Part shown: positions 17,186-26,909 of the stretch, piece after piece | Layout: each line of letters opens with the position of its first letter | Position numbering within the stretch: position 1 is the stretch's first letter | From: Thermococcus sp. JdFR-02 | Lineage (GTDB): Archaea > Methanobacteriota_B > Thermococci > Thermococcales > Thermococcaceae | Assembly (NCBI GenBank): GCA_002009975.1 | Contig: MTLP01000039.1 | Span: 1 to 61,472, forward strand | Length of the DNA: 61,472 nucleotides | Direction: 5' to 3' | The notes under the pieces: generated by a model | What the model was told of the DNA's origin: nothing | The model's database searches: none | The model's input: only the letters and a program-made list of their open reading frames with translations | Program-made: the position numbers and the translations under genes

Positions 17186-17557
17186 TTATTTTTCAATACC
17201 CTCTCTTTCCGGTAGGAAGGATATCCTAAGCTTATCTTCAAACACTATCACCAATCTCCCATAAAACTTAATTTCCTTTGATAAAACATTTTTCAGCACT
17301 CGAGTTATATATTCCACATTCTTGGGAGGAAACCTAAGTAGAACTAACCCCGAAACACTTAATCCCTCAACAAATAGAATTTTTCCAAAATCCTTATCAA
17401 ATGTAATTAGAATTCTGTTTTCTAAAAGAGCAATTTTTGAAACTTCTTCATCGGTAATGCCCGGTTTTATTTCTGTGATTGATGTGATGTCAAAATTTTC
17501 CTCTCGCAAAGCTTTAACAGCTTTCAGTGGGACATTCTCATCAGCTGAGAACTTCAA
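17186..17557 (-). CDS. DUF5615 PIN-like toxin
   Basis: 123 residues of the DUF5615/COG4634 PIN-like family, predicted RNases. Acidic residues are placed as in PIN domains: FSADENVP near the N-terminus, GITDEEV, and ITFDKDFG at about 53-60. It follows and overlaps by 17 bp the DUF433 gene, the usual antitoxin partner, so the two form a toxin-antitoxin module. Confidence 0.85.
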   Translation of the reverse strand: MKFSADENVPLKAVKALREENFDITSITEIKPGITDEEVSKIALLENRILITFDKDFGKILFVEGLSVSGLVLLRFPPKNVEYITRVLKNVLSKEIKFYGRLVIVFEDKLRISFLPEREGIEK

Positions 17558-17765
17558 CGTACTCTTCCTCCTTTAGTATCATTGAAGCATACTTTATTGC
17601 CTCTAACACATCTTCTCTCTTTAATTGAGGATAATTGTCTAAAATTTCTTCAATAGTCCACCCATTAGCGAGTAAATCTAATATTAGATACACAGGAATT
17701 CTTGTTCCCTTTATAACCGGCTTCCCACCAAGTTTCTTAGGGTTAATTTCAATTCTGCTCAGCAT
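17541..17765 (-). CDS. DUF433 antitoxin
   Basis: 74 residues with the DUF433 signature: RIEINPKKLGGKPVIKGTRIPV, then LILDLLANGWTIEEIL and YPQLKREDVLEAIKYA (a helix-turn-helix region). Such proteins pair with DUF5615 toxins, neutralise them and probably repress the shared promoter. Encoded first, overlapping the toxin gene. Confidence 0.9.
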   Translation of the reverse strand: MLSRIEINPKKLGGKPVIKGTRIPVYLILDLLANGWTIEEILDNYPQLKREDVLEAIKYASMILKEEEYVEVLS

Positions 17766-17811
17766 TCTCTCACCACATTATAAATCCCTCAGCAAGTATA
17801 AAAAGTTAAAG

Positions 17812-18864
17812 CTAAAAAATCAAAAACTTCCCTTTCTCCATTATCTTTTCCCCATCTACCTCAACTGTTGGGTTCATAACCAAGCAATCAAAATGATTCA
17901 ACGCTGGTGCATCATTATCATAATTTGATCCAATAGCTATGTGAATTGTATTCCTAAGCTTTTCATCTTCTAAAAGCTTTCCACTCATTATTGCCCTTGG
18001 ATTTAATCCTATCCCCAATTCTCCAAGATGCCATGAATTCTTTGCTAGTTCTTCTTTCCCCATATCTAAAGCCTTCTTTTCTGCTTTTCTTATAGCTTCT
18101 TCGAGCTTTTTAGCCTCCTCCCCACCTTCGATTTTCTTTACGAAACCCTCTTCAACATAGACTTTTACTGGTTCTTTTGGAACTATGCTAATCCCACCCA
18201 AGCTTATAGTCCCATCAAAAACTATTATTCCCTCACTTTTTCCAATTGCGGGAGAAATAAAAACTTCACCTGCTGGCAAATTTCCACCTTTTCCAGGCTT
18301 TCTAAAGTCACCATCATCCTTCAGAGCTTTCCTTCCATCTATGTTGATCGTTAGGTCCATCCCCTTCTCGCTCGTTATGTGAACTTCTTTTCCTTTATCA
18401 AGAATTTCTTTCAAAACTTGGGCTTCTTCTCTAAGCCTTGCATAATCTATCGGAACTGCCCTCAAATACATATACATGTCAATTCCAGGGCTCCAGAAGG
18501 AGCGTATCCTTTTATCTCCCCGAAGAAGTTTTTCAAATATGTGGGTATATTTCTGGTTGTTTCTGCCAATGTACCCAATATTTAAACCATAAGCATCTTT
18601 ACCAAGCTTCTTTTCACTTATTGAGATAACTATGTCAGGTTCGCTTTTTATAGCCTCAATAACAACTCTCTCCGCATAATCGAGGCTTTCCTTTGGCTCT
18701 TGAACAACTATCGTGGGTTTTGCTTTGAGCTCTTTAGCTGCTTCAAATAGGCTTAATGAAATTCCAAGAACTTCACCTGGATTGGTTATGATTAAAACTT
18801 CCTCACCTTCTTGAACATCCAAAACTTCCCTCATGACAATCCTCGAAACCTCTATTGGCTGCAT
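17812..18864 (-). CDS. M29-type aminopeptidase (AmpS/COG2309)
   Basis: 350 residues. Candidate dinuclear metal ligands are Glu of PAGEVF, Glu of WHLGELGIG, His of THIAIG, the Asp residues of NYDNDAP and His of NHFDCL. These are placed as in thermophilic M29 aminopeptidases. It would release N-terminal residues in the cytosol during peptide use, matching the peptide-fermenting lifestyle. Starts at MQPIEVSRIV with GGTGATGACATG upstream. Single gene, divergent from the metallo-beta-lactamase-fold gene. Confidence 0.85.
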   Translation of the reverse strand: MQPIEVSRIVMREVLDVQEGEEVLIITNPGEVLGISLSLFEAAKELKAKPTIVVQEPKESLDYAERVVIEAIKSEPDIVISISEKKLGKDAYGLNIGYIGRNNQKYTHIFEKLLRGDKRIRSFWSPGIDMYMYLRAVPIDYARLREEAQVLKEILDKGKEVHITSEKGMDLTINIDGRKALKDDGDFRKPGKGGNLPAGEVFISPAIGKSEGIIVFDGTISLGGISIVPKEPVKVYVEEGFVKKIEGGEEAKKLEEAIRKAEKKALDMGKEELAKNSWHLGELGIGLNPRAIMSGKLLEDEKLRNTIHIAIGSNYDNDAPALNHFDCLVMNPTVEVDGEKIMEKGKFLIF

Positions 18865-18956
18865 GTCATCACCTAAAATAAGATTAGCTCTTTAAATTTA
18901 ATACTCTTATGGAAAAGTATAATTATCTAAAACTCTAATTTTCGTTGGTGTTTACC

Positions 18957-19790
18957 ATGACAAAAATCTATGCATTGGTTGAAGACTATTCCGGCTATGA
19001 GAGTCCTTTCTATGCCCAACATGGTGTTAGTTTTCTAATTGAGCACAAGGGGAAGAAAATCCTCTTTGATGTAGGACAAGAGGCGAAGCCAATACTTCAC
19101 AATATGAAGCTTCTTGATCTAAAGCCAAGCGATATAGATTACATATTTTTATCACATTGTCACTATGATCATACGGGCGGATTATTGGAGATGCTTAAGG
19201 CTATTGGCAAGAGAATCCAAGTAATTGCTCATCCAACGATTTTCAGGAGGCATTTCATAACAAAACCCTACTTGAGAGACGTTGGAGTTCCTTTCAAGAG
19301 AGAAGAGATTACGCAATATGCAGAGCTTTTCTTGACAGGTGAGCCGATCCAAATAATTGAAGGAGCTTACTCAACAGGCGAAATTGAAAAGAGAGAAGAG
19401 TTTGAAAAAACTAATCTGGAAGTATATACTCTAAAAGAGGGCAAGTTAGTTAAAGATGAGCTTTTAGACGATATGAGCTTAGCGATAAAAACTCAAGAGG
19501 GATTGGTTATTGTTAGCGGTTGTTCTCATGCTGGAATTGTGAGCATAGTAAAGCACGCGATAAAGATTACAGGAGAAGACAAGATTAGAGCTATTATTGG
19601 AGGATTTCACCTCATAGAAGCCAACAAAGAGAGAATAACTAAAACAGTTGAAGAACTAAAAAAACTTGGAGTTGAAGAAGTTTACACAGGGCATTGCACA
19701 GGCTTACAAGCGGAAGCAGAGTTTTTAAGAGCCTATGATGAAAAGTTCCACAAACTCCATGCAGGTATAGTCCTCACCTTTGGAGAGTAG
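18957..19790 (+). CDS. Metallo-beta-lactamase-fold protein (DHPRP synthase-like subfamily)
   Basis: About 277 residues with the binuclear metal signature SHCHYDHTGG near residue 65. Later ligands are in SGCSHAGIV, GGFHLIEA and TGHCTGLQAE. This layout is shared with archaeal enzymes annotated as 7,8-dihydropterin-6-methyl-4-aminobenzene phosphate synthase (methanopterin biosynthesis). Thermococcales make modified pterins and mptA is elsewhere in the window, so a pterin role is plausible but unproven. The ATG at 18957 is used; the frame upstream covers the ribosome site. corA begins 9 bp after the stop. Confidence 0.78.
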   Translation: MTKIYALVEDYSGYESPFYAQHGVSFLIEHKGKKILFDVGQEAKPILHNMKLLDLKPSDIDYIFLSHCHYDHTGGLLEMLKAIGKRIQVIAHPTIFRRHFITKPYLRDVGVPFKREEITQYAELFLTGEPIQIIEGAYSTGEIEKREEFEKTNLEVYTLKEGKLVKDELLDDMSLAIKTQEGLVIVSGCSHAGIVSIVKHAIKITGEDKIRAIIGGFHLIEANKERITKTVEELKKLGVEEVYTGHCTGLQAEAEFLRAYDEKFHKLHAGIVLTFGE

Positions 19791-19799
19791 GTGTCTAGA

Positions 19800-20789
19800 A
19801 TGGAGGAAAAACCTAAGATTACCCTATTTGCATACTCAAAAGAGGATTTTAAGGAAAGACGGGTTGAGAGCTTGGAAGAAGCTTTAGAATTTAAAGACTA
19901 TAATGTGGTCTGGATTAACATTGATGGCATTGCATATCTAGAAGAACTAAAAGAAATTTTTGGCTTTCATGATTCATCAATTAAGGCAATTTTAAGGGCG
20001 AAGAGCAGGGCAAGAGTGAATCTTTTGGAGGACTACATCTTCCTTCTCCTTCATCAGGTTTACGAGATAAAAGGGGGACTCAAAAAGGAGAGGGTTGCCC
20101 TGTTTCTCAAGGAGAACTTTGTGATAACCCTTCAAGAGCGTCCGGGAGATGTTTTCAATCCCATAAGGGAGAGCATAAGACGTGGTGAGGGACCCTTCAG
20201 AGAAAAAGGTGCCGATTATTTGGTTTTTGCCATCTTGGATGCCATCATAGAGAACTACATTCCTATCCTTGAGAAAATCAGCACACAGATGGAGGATGTA
20301 GAGAGCAGGATTCTAAGAAACGGAGACAAAGAAATACTCCACAAAGTTCATGGGATAAGGAGAAGGATCCTCTTCATAAGACGCACAATCTTTCCGCTTT
20401 TGGAGGTCTTTAGAAAACTTCAGCTTGATGGAAGCAATTACTTCAATAAGGATATCATGAGATATTTGGAAGAGCTCTATAGTCACGTTACGGAGGTTTT
20501 GGACATAATCGAGAGCCAGAGGGACATGGCAAATGGGCTAGTGGAAATTTATTACTCCACGCTTTCAATGAGAATAAATGAGATAATGCGAATTTTAACG
20601 GTAGTCTCAACGATATTCATACCCCTTACATTCATCACAGGGATATATGGCATGAACTTTAACCCAAAAGCCTCTCCCTACAACATGCCCGAACTCAACT
20701 GGTACTATGGCTACCCAGCAACCCTCTTCGTAATGCTCCTAATCGCCTTTGGAATGATTTACTACTTCAAAAGAAAAGGGTGGTTATAA
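19800..20789 (+). CDS. corA: CorA-like Mg2+/divalent cation channel
   Basis: About 329 residues: a large acidic/helical cytosolic domain followed by two C-terminal membrane spans. The gating-loop motif YGMNF follows the first span ([16 protein letters not shown]). The tail ends in basic FKRKGWL. Start at ATG 19800, 6-7 nt after AGGTG; the GTG at 19791 is an alternative. Several lines of this gene reach about 43-48% GC by hand count (for example 29 of 60 bases at 20041-20100), clearly above its neighbours, which suggests a different recent history. Confidence 0.93.
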   Translation: MEEKPKITLFAYSKEDFKERRVESLEEALEFKDYNVVWINIDGIAYLEELKEIFGFHDSSIKAILRAKSRARVNLLEDYIFLLLHQVYEIKGGLKKERVALFLKENFVITLQERPGDVFNPIRESIRRGEGPFREKGADYLVFAILDAIIENYIPILEKISTQMEDVESRILRNGDKEILHKVHGIRRRILFIRRTIFPLLEVFRKLQLDGSNYFNKDIMRYLEELYSHVTEVLDIIESQRDMANGLVEIYYSTLSMRINEIMRILTVVSTIFIPLTFITGIYGMNFNPKASPYNMPELNWYYGYPATLFVMLLIAFGMIYYFKRKGWL

Positions 20790-21476
20790 ACCGAGAGCCA
20801 ACTTTACAGCTTTTTCTGCTATAACATCCATTGGATCGATTAGAGGTACTTTCAGATCTCTTTCGCTTAAAGCTACACTAACCTCAGTGCATCCTGCAAT
20901 AATACCTTCACTCCTCTTTTCAAGCTTTTTTGCTACTTTCAGCAAAAGTTTCTTCCCAAGCTCTAAGTTTCCAGCCTTAACTCCTTCATAAATCCCCTTC
21001 ATAACTTCTTCTTGCTCTTTCTTATCAGGTAATGCTATCTCAATTCCCCTCTTAAGCAAAGCTTTGTGATAAACCATTCCTTTTATAGTCCCATCTGTAG
21101 CTAAAAGACCAACTTTCTTAAGTCCAAGCTTTCGTATATGTTCAGCCGTCTCTTCAACCATGTTAATTAGTGGAATTTCAACCGCTTTTTGAATTTCTTC
21201 GGCGAAAAAATGTGCAGTATTGCAGGGCATTATTATAAAGCTCGCACCCCATTTCTCAAGCTTTTTAGCACTATCAATAAGCTCTGGGAGAGGATTCTCA
21301 CCTTTTCCCAAAATATAGGCAGTCCTATCTGGAACCTTTGAGTTGTTGTAAATTATAATCCTTGGATGCTCTTGATCTTTTTTAGCAGGAGTTTTTAGAA
21401 CGATTCTCTTAAATAGTTCGACAGTTGCTAACGGACCCATTCCTCCTAAGATTCCAATAATCTTCTCACCTTTCAT
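20784..21476 (-). CDS. Aspartate racemase (Asp/Glu racemase family)
   Basis: 230 residues, cofactor-independent racemase. The two catalytic cysteines are Cys85 in MPCNTAH and Cys196 in [18 protein letters not shown] is at the N-terminus. D-aspartate is found in hyperthermophilic archaea. Downstream of the adenosyltransferase gene by 9 bp, so probably co-transcribed; 3' end overlaps corA by 6 bp. Confidence 0.9.
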   Translation of the reverse strand: MKGEKIIGILGGMGPLATVELFKRIVLKTPAKKDQEHPRIIIYNNSKVPDRTAYILGKGENPLPELIDSAKKLEKWGASFIIMPCNTAHFFAEEIQKAVEIPLINMVEETAEHIRKLGLKKVGLLATDGTIKGMVYHKALLKRGIEIALPDKKEQEEVMKGIYEGVKAGNLELGKKLLLKVAKKLEKRSEGIIAGCTEVSVALSERDLKVPLIDPMDVIAEKAVKLALGL

Positions 21477-21485
21477 TTTTAATCA

Positions 21486-22001
21486 CTACTCAACATACTT
21501 AATTTTTCCCTCTTTCCATTCAATATAGCGTGCCATTATAAAAAGTAAATCGCTTAAGCGATTTAAATACACCAACGCATTCTCTCCAAAGCCCATGTCA
21601 TGAACAACTCGTGCAACTCTACGCTCTGCCCTTCTTGCAATGGCTCTACAAACATCTAATTTAGCACTTGCGATCACTGACCCAGGGAGAACAAATCTTT
21701 CAAGTTTAACTCCCTCCTCAAACTTATGGATTATCTCCTCCATCCATCTGATCTCCTTCTCTCCAACTTTCTTGTATTTCCCCTTACTCGCTATTTCAGC
21801 CATCAAAGAATATAATTCAATTTGGATTCTCTCCAAAATCTCCCTAAGTTCTTCATCAACATAATGCTTTGCTTCTCCCATAAATGAACTAAGCTCATCA
21901 ATTGATCCATTTGCCTCTATAATAGGAGAATCCTTAGCAATCCTTTCTCCAGTGAATATTCCAGTTGTTCCTTTATCACCGGTCTTTGTTGTGATACTCA
22001 T
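21486..22001 (-). CDS. PduO-type cob(I)alamin adenosyltransferase
   Basis: 171 residues. Transfers the adenosyl group of ATP to cob(I)alamin to make coenzyme B12. Family signatures are TKTGDKGTTGIFTGERI at residues 5-21, NGSIDELSSFMG, and VCRAIARRAERRV plus YLNRLSDLLFIMAR in the C-terminal helices. ATG preceded by GGTGATTT. First of a two-gene unit with the racemase. Confidence 0.93.
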   Translation of the reverse strand: MSITTKTGDKGTTGIFTGERIAKDSPIIEANGSIDELSSFMGEAKHYVDEELREILERIQIELYSLMAEIASKGKYKKVGEKEIRWMEEIIHKFEEGVKLERFVLPGSVIASAKLDVCRAIARRAERRVARVVHDMGFGENALVYLNRLSDLLFIMARYIEWKEGKIKYVE

Positions 22002-22154
22002 AAAATCACCATAGGTACTTTATCGCCTGAATTTAACTAATTTTTGGAGAATATTGAGAGACACTAACGGTGATATCAAAACACCAATGAACATGGATGT
22101 ATTTGAGCGAAAAGTTATTAACATTCAAGTAGATTTTAATTTTTGGTGGTATTT

Positions 22155-24779
22155 ATGAAACGTTGGAGTTTGTTTTTGATAGTGTTACTACTTCTAAGTC
22201 TCCTACCACAACTAAACACAATAAATCTTGCAAAGGCACAAGCACCTTATGTTTCAATCTACGATATTCAATATACAACTGATCCAAGTGGGGATTCTCC
22301 CTATAAAGGACAAACGGTTCTCACAAGAGGTGTTGTTACTGCTGTTGCATCCAAGGGGTTCTTCATTCAAAATGGCACTGGAGCATGGAGTGGAATATAT
22401 GTATATGTAGGCTCAGCCCCAAATGTCAACATCGGAGACCTAGTTGAAGTCGAGGGGACTGTAGATGAATATTATGGAATGACAGAAATAACCAACAATC
22501 CAACGGTAAATGTAATCGGTACTGCTGATGTTCCAGATCCTGTTGTTCTTCAAACAGGAGAAGTTGCCCAAGAGAAATGGGAATCTGTTCTAATAGAAGT
22601 TAGAAATGTTATCGTCACAGACCCAGACTTAGGTTATGGGGAATGGGAGATTGATGATAGTAGTGGCCCAGTAAGAGTTGATGATTTAATGTATAGCTAC
22701 ACTCCACAAGCCAATCAAGAATTAGACTACGTTAGAGGTATTGTCTATTATTCCTATGGGAATTTTAAGATTGAACCCAGAGGTGTTGAGGATATTGGCA
22801 TTCCACCAAATATACCAAAAGTCTCAATCCAAGAAATACAAGGTCAGCAAAGCAGCTCTCCATATGCAGGACAAGTTGTTAGAACATATGGTGTTGTAAC
22901 GTTCGCTACTAGTTATGGTTTCTTTATTCAAAATGGAACTGGTCCTTGGAGTGGCATTTGGGTTTATACTGGATCAGGGATTAGTGTTAATGAAGGAGAC
23001 TATGTGAGAGTACAGGCACTAGTCCAAGAATATTACGGACTAACAGAGTTAAATTACAAAGACTCTCCAACGGACATAAGAGAAGTTGTAGTGTTAGGAA
23101 CTGCATCCGTTCCAGACCCAGTTGTTCTACCTACTGGAAATGTTTCTCAAGAACAATGGGAAAGTGTTTTGGTTGAAGTAAGATACGCGAAAGTTGTTGA
23201 GCTTGCAAACAAATACGGTGAGTGGAAAGTTGATGACGGAAGCGGAGAACTAATTATAGATGATAAGTTCTACGATTATGAACCAACATACATAGGCAAG
23301 CGTTATGAATATATAAGAGGTGTGCTCTATTATTCTTATGGAGCCTTTAAATTAGAACCAAGATACGAAGAGGATATTAAGCTCTATGTTCCTCAAATTG
23401 GAGTTCAAGAATTAAATGTTTCAGGAACTCCAGTAAGGAGAACTACAACAGATATCAAACTTAAAGTGTTTAACAATGGAACATTAGCAGAAAACATTAC
23501 TATTTTGCTGTATATTGATGATACAGTGCTGTATAATCAAACAACTGAGATTTCACCCAACGGCACTTTAGAGTTAACAATTCAATGGATGCCGCTCGTG
23601 GTTGGAAAAGTTACAATAACTGCTAAGATTTTAAGTGAAATTGAAGAAGTTTACGATGAGAGGTCTTTACAAATAGAAGTGTTTGAGCATCCAGAAACTA
23701 TTGCATATGGAGTAGTTACATATTACCAAGCCCGCTATGAGTATTATAGCCCACAGCTAACAATTCTTTACAATCAATTTAAATCATTACTCGAAGAACT
23801 TCAAAGCTACAATGTTGATTTGAGTGCAATACAGGAAAATATTGAAGAAATAGAAAGCAAAATGGGATTAATTAATGAGAGATACAGCAAATATCAACTT
23901 CTAAAAGAGCGCACAAAAGGAGCATACTACTCAGTTTTGATGGTTCCAATAATGAAAGCTACCATTCTAACAAAAGAAACGATTGAAGAGCTTGAGGATC
24001 TCATACCCCTATTAAACTCAACCCTTGAACAAGCTAAGGCTGCAGCAGAACAGAATGTAACAATTGTGGTTCCAACGGTACACAAAGTCCTAATAGACTC
24101 ATCCCACAACCAATACTACAACCATGAAAGGATGAGCAGCTTAATTTCAAGAATACGAAATGACCTAGGATGGGAAGTTGAAGTTAACACTGGTACAATA
24201 ACCTTGGAGAAGCTCCAAGAATATGACATCCTAATACTCACCAACCCACGTAGAGACATAACCGATGAAGAAGCAAATGCAATTAAAGAATTTGTAAAGC
24301 AAGGAGGAGGACTCTTCATACTTGGCGACTGGTATAAGTATATTTACGAACGCAGCTTAAACAAAGTTATTGAAGAGTTTGGAATCAAGTTCAATGACGA
24401 CGAGCTTATGGATGATGAAGTAAATACTGGAGCACCATACTTCCCACTTGTGGGTGAATTTAACTTTGAACACCCAGCAACCAAATTCCTAGACGAGACT
24501 TCACAACTCTACTACAATGGAGATACATTAGATATTAGCGGTAATGCTGTATGGCTGATTAGGGGCTATGAAACATCATATGCAGTTGATGAAACTGAGA
24601 AAGTTGTAAAGGAAACAGGCTCAAAGCCAATAGTTGCAGCGGCTGTAGAGGTTGGAGAAGGAAGAATAGTCGCCTATGGCTCAAGCAAAGCAATTAGCGA
24701 CAGCTATTATGGAAAGTACATTGAAAGCAACTGGGCATTTGTTAAGGGAGTACTGCTCTGGTTAGCAAAAGAAACCTGA
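22155..24779 (+). CDS. Secreted protein with two OB-fold repeats, CARDB-like domain and DUF4350-like domain
   Basis: 874 residues. Residues 1-30 are a signal peptide (basic start, LFLIVLLLLSLLP, then LAKAQA). Two tandem repeats, about 31-215 and 220-415, share GFFIQNGTG, WSGI and EYYG segments and resemble OB-folds of secreted nucleases (YhcR/COG2374 type). Residues about 420-510 look like a CARDB/Ig fold. A helical stalk (about 515-640) leads to a C-terminal DUF4350/GATase1-like domain with VLIDSSHNQYYN, DILILTNPRRDIT and GGGLFILGDWY. Many N-x-S/T sites suit an extracellular glycoprotein. No transmembrane anchor is seen at the C-terminus. The ATG at 22155 follows GGTGG. Probably in one unit with the next secreted gene. 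Confidence 0.75.
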   Translation: MKRWSLFLIVLLLLSLLPQLNTINLAKAQAPYVSIYDIQYTTDPSGDSPYKGQTVLTRGVVTAVASKGFFIQNGTGAWSGIYVYVGSAPNVNIGDLVEVEGTVDEYYGMTEITNNPTVNVIGTADVPDPVVLQTGEVAQEKWESVLIEVRNVIVTDPDLGYGEWEIDDSSGPVRVDDLMYSYTPQANQELDYVRGIVYYSYGNFKIEPRGVEDIGIPPNIPKVSIQEIQGQQSSSPYAGQVVRTYGVVTFATSYGFFIQNGTGPWSGIWVYTGSGISVNEGDYVRVQALVQEYYGLTELNYKDSPTDIREVVVLGTASVPDPVVLPTGNVSQEQWESVLVEVRYAKVVELANKYGEWKVDDGSGELIIDDKFYDYEPTYIGKRYEYIRGVLYYSYGAFKLEPRYEEDIKLYVPQIGVQELNVSGTPVRRTTTDIKLKVFNNGTLAENITILLYIDDTVLYNQTTEISPNGTLELTIQWMPLVVGKVTITAKILSEIEEVYDERSLQIEVFEHPETIAYGVVTYYQARYEYYSPQLTILYNQFKSLLEELQSYNVDLSAIQENIEEIESKMGLINERYSKYQLLKERTKGAYYSVLMVPIMKATILTKETIEELEDLIPLLNSTLEQAKAAAEQNVTIVVPTVHKVLIDSSHNQYYNHERMSSLISRIRNDLGWEVEVNTGTITLEKLQEYDILILTNPRRDITDEEANAIKEFVKQGGGLFILGDWYKYIYERSLNKVIEEFGIKFNDDELMDDEVNTGAPYFPLVGEFNFEHPATKFLDETSQLYYNGDTLDISGNAVWLIRGYETSYAVDETEKVVKETGSKPIVAAAVEVGEGRIVAYGSSKAISDSYYGKYIESNWAFVKGVLLWLAKET

Positions 24780-24837
24780 GGACTCTCTCTTTCCAAAATT
24801 TTTTTAATTTTGAAATCAAGGGTATTTTGGTGATGAA

Positions 24838-26619
24838 ATGGACAAGAAATTTTTGGCATTTTTGTTAATTTTAACTGTATTCACATCTTCTCAAGCCTTT
24901 GCATATGAATACAATCTAAACAAGGTCACAGTAAGAATACATCCAAATGAAGAGCTTCTGTCAGTTGTCTATTATCTCGCCTTTGGATGGGATGAGTTTG
25001 TAATTAACAGAGGAGATTACCTCAGGGAAGTTGATTCCTATTTTGGTAAATTAAAAGACCATGAAGCTGTGACTATGATGAGGGATTATTTTAAAGATGC
25101 AAAAACGATTCCAGAGAGAGATTTCAAATTATTTACACTTGACGCCTATCTCCTTCAATTCTCAGAGCCTCCAGAGATGGTAAGAATTTATGATGATTGG
25201 AAAGATGAGAGCTTAGATAAGATGGTTGATGTTTTGAGGGATTTTGCTATAGAAAGCAACTTTATGAAATTCTTCAAAGCTCACGAAAGCTATTATGAAG
25301 AAGATTTGGAAATTTACAAGAGAGCTTTGGAGCTCAGAAATCCAGAAGAATTTCTCGAGAGTTACTTTAACATAGATGAAATCAGATTTGAGTTTAATTT
25401 TCCCTACTTAGTCTGTATTCATGGTCACAGCTTTAGGGTAGATAAAAACAATACAAAAATCCTTGGCTCTGGTGGTTTAATTCCACTGGTGAGAAGAACG
25501 CCCCCAAGAACATTGTGGAGTTTAAAGATAGCTAAGGATACAATGTTTGGCTTACCCTTAAATCCAGTTTATGTTGAAAATGAAGAATTCAATAAGTTAT
25601 GGTTCTTAGATTTTATATATCATGAATTAGGGCACGATTTTACAATAGATAAGCTTGACGAATACTATTTCAGACTTCAAGAGATGAAGTATTTCGAAAG
25701 CATAATTGAAGAGGATATGCCATACTTAGCAACTTATGACATACATTTTTGGGGTTATTGGGGTATGATCTATGAAGGTTTTGCAGACGGCTTTTCCTAT
25801 TTTGCCCTTAGAGACATTAACCCAGCGTTTGCTGAATGGAACAAAGAGATGCAAAAGGCATGGGGTGAATTTTGGCAGGATGATATGGTGGAGCTTTATG
25901 AAAAATACGCAGATATGAGCTTCAAAGAGAACAGAACCTTAGACGAATATGTTCCCCAAATGATGAAAGAACTCATTACCAGAATTCCCGAAGATAAGGC
26001 AGAAGAATATTATCAAGAAAAAGTCCCAATAACGCCAATAAGGGCTTTAGACAAGGTAGTTAAAGAGGGAGAAGTCCTGATTATTTATGGAACTCAAAAT
26101 TCAGATGAGAAAGGAGTGGAATATGATAAAGCAACTGCTGAGCTTGTAAAAGATTATTTAACCCAATTTTATTCCCAATGGCCAGGGGAAATCAAGATTG
26201 AAGTTAAAATGGATATAAATGTTACAGATGAAGAGCTAAAAAAGAATTTAATTTTAGTTGGCGGTCCCGTGAGCAATAAAATTGTTCAGAAGATTCAAGA
26301 TGAGTTTCCATTTAAGTTCACATATTTAAACGGAACTTGGGTCTTAGAAAGAAATCAAGGATTTAACACAACAGTTAAGGCATTCTTATTCACAAATAGC
26401 TCTATTGAGGAGATAGATTTCTCAAAGTATAGAATCTATTCTTCTCCGAAGACTTCTATACTCGTTACAATAAGGAATCCTTTCATGGAAGATAACTACA
26501 TAATATGGATTGCAGGGGTTAACAGATATTCAACAAGGATTTATAGAAATCCAACCTACTACTTCACAAGCTACGAAGTTTATGATGGAGAAAAAATAGA
26601 GGATGGGTTTTATTCCTGA
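24838..26619 (+). CDS. Secreted HExxH metallopeptidase-like protein (DUF4932-like)
   Basis: 593 residues with a signal peptide (MDKKFLAFLLILTVFTSSQAFA). The zinc site YHELGHDF has His262, Glu263 and His266; 40-50 residues later MIYEGFADGFSYFA could give the third ligand, as in gluzincins. The region matches what I know of DUF4932. The C-terminal part has NLILVGGPVSNKIVQKI, a segment also found in archaeal cell-surface proteins. It lies 58 bp behind the OB-fold secreted protein with its own GGTGATG ribosome site. An extracellular protease role is inferred from the motif only. Confidence 0.75.
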   Translation: MDKKFLAFLLILTVFTSSQAFAYEYNLNKVTVRIHPNEELLSVVYYLAFGWDEFVINRGDYLREVDSYFGKLKDHEAVTMMRDYFKDAKTIPERDFKLFTLDAYLLQFSEPPEMVRIYDDWKDESLDKMVDVLRDFAIESNFMKFFKAHESYYEEDLEIYKRALELRNPEEFLESYFNIDEIRFEFNFPYLVCIHGHSFRVDKNNTKILGSGGLIPLVRRTPPRTLWSLKIAKDTMFGLPLNPVYVENEEFNKLWFLDFIYHELGHDFTIDKLDEYYFRLQEMKYFESIIEEDMPYLATYDIHFWGYWGMIYEGFADGFSYFALRDINPAFAEWNKEMQKAWGEFWQDDMVELYEKYADMSFKENRTLDEYVPQMMKELITRIPEDKAEEYYQEKVPITPIRALDKVVKEGEVLIIYGTQNSDEKGVEYDKATAELVKDYLTQFYSQWPGEIKIEVKMDINVTDEELKKNLILVGGPVSNKIVQKIQDEFPFKFTYLNGTWVLERNQGFNTTVKAFLFTNSSIEEIDFSKYRIYSSPKTSILVTIRNPFMEDNYIIWIAGVNRYSTRIYRNPTYYFTSYEVYDGEKIEDGFYS

Positions 26620-26897
26620 TCTTTCATTTCACTTTTTATGTAAGGTTTCCCAATCGCTATGCTGAAGCCTTTAAAAGAATCATCCTTCCGATTAAACTCT
26701 ATTGCTAAAGGCAAATCGTTGTCCTCATTTATTACAATTCTAACGATTCTAGCCCTTGAATGTTCATTTAAATAATCTTCCTTTAGCTGGTCATAGTTGT
26801 CTAAGGCGTTATTTATACTTTCTTCGTGCATATCATAAATTTCCCTTGAGTAGTTGCTGTGTTCCTTAATGCTTTTTATCATCTCTTCCCGGTCCAA
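26610..26897 (-). CDS. Small conserved-looking hypothetical protein
   Basis: 95 residues if it starts at TTG 26897 (GTGGTAG lies just upstream), or 90 from ATG 26882. N-terminal half is helical and acidic (NYSREIYDMHEESINNALDNYDQLK). The C-terminal half has strands (RIVRIVINEDNDLPLAIEF, GFSIAIGKPYI). I recognise no family. It lies 12 bp after the phosphoribosyltransferase gene on the same strand, so likely co-transcribed; its 3' end overlaps the metallopeptidase gene. Confidence 0.6.
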   Translation of the reverse strand: MDREEMIKSIKEHSNYSREIYDMHEESINNALDNYDQLKEDYLNEHSRARIVRIVINEDNDLPLAIEFNRKDDSFKGFSIAIGKPYIKSEMKDQE

Positions 26898-26909
26898 ACT
26901 ACCACAACC

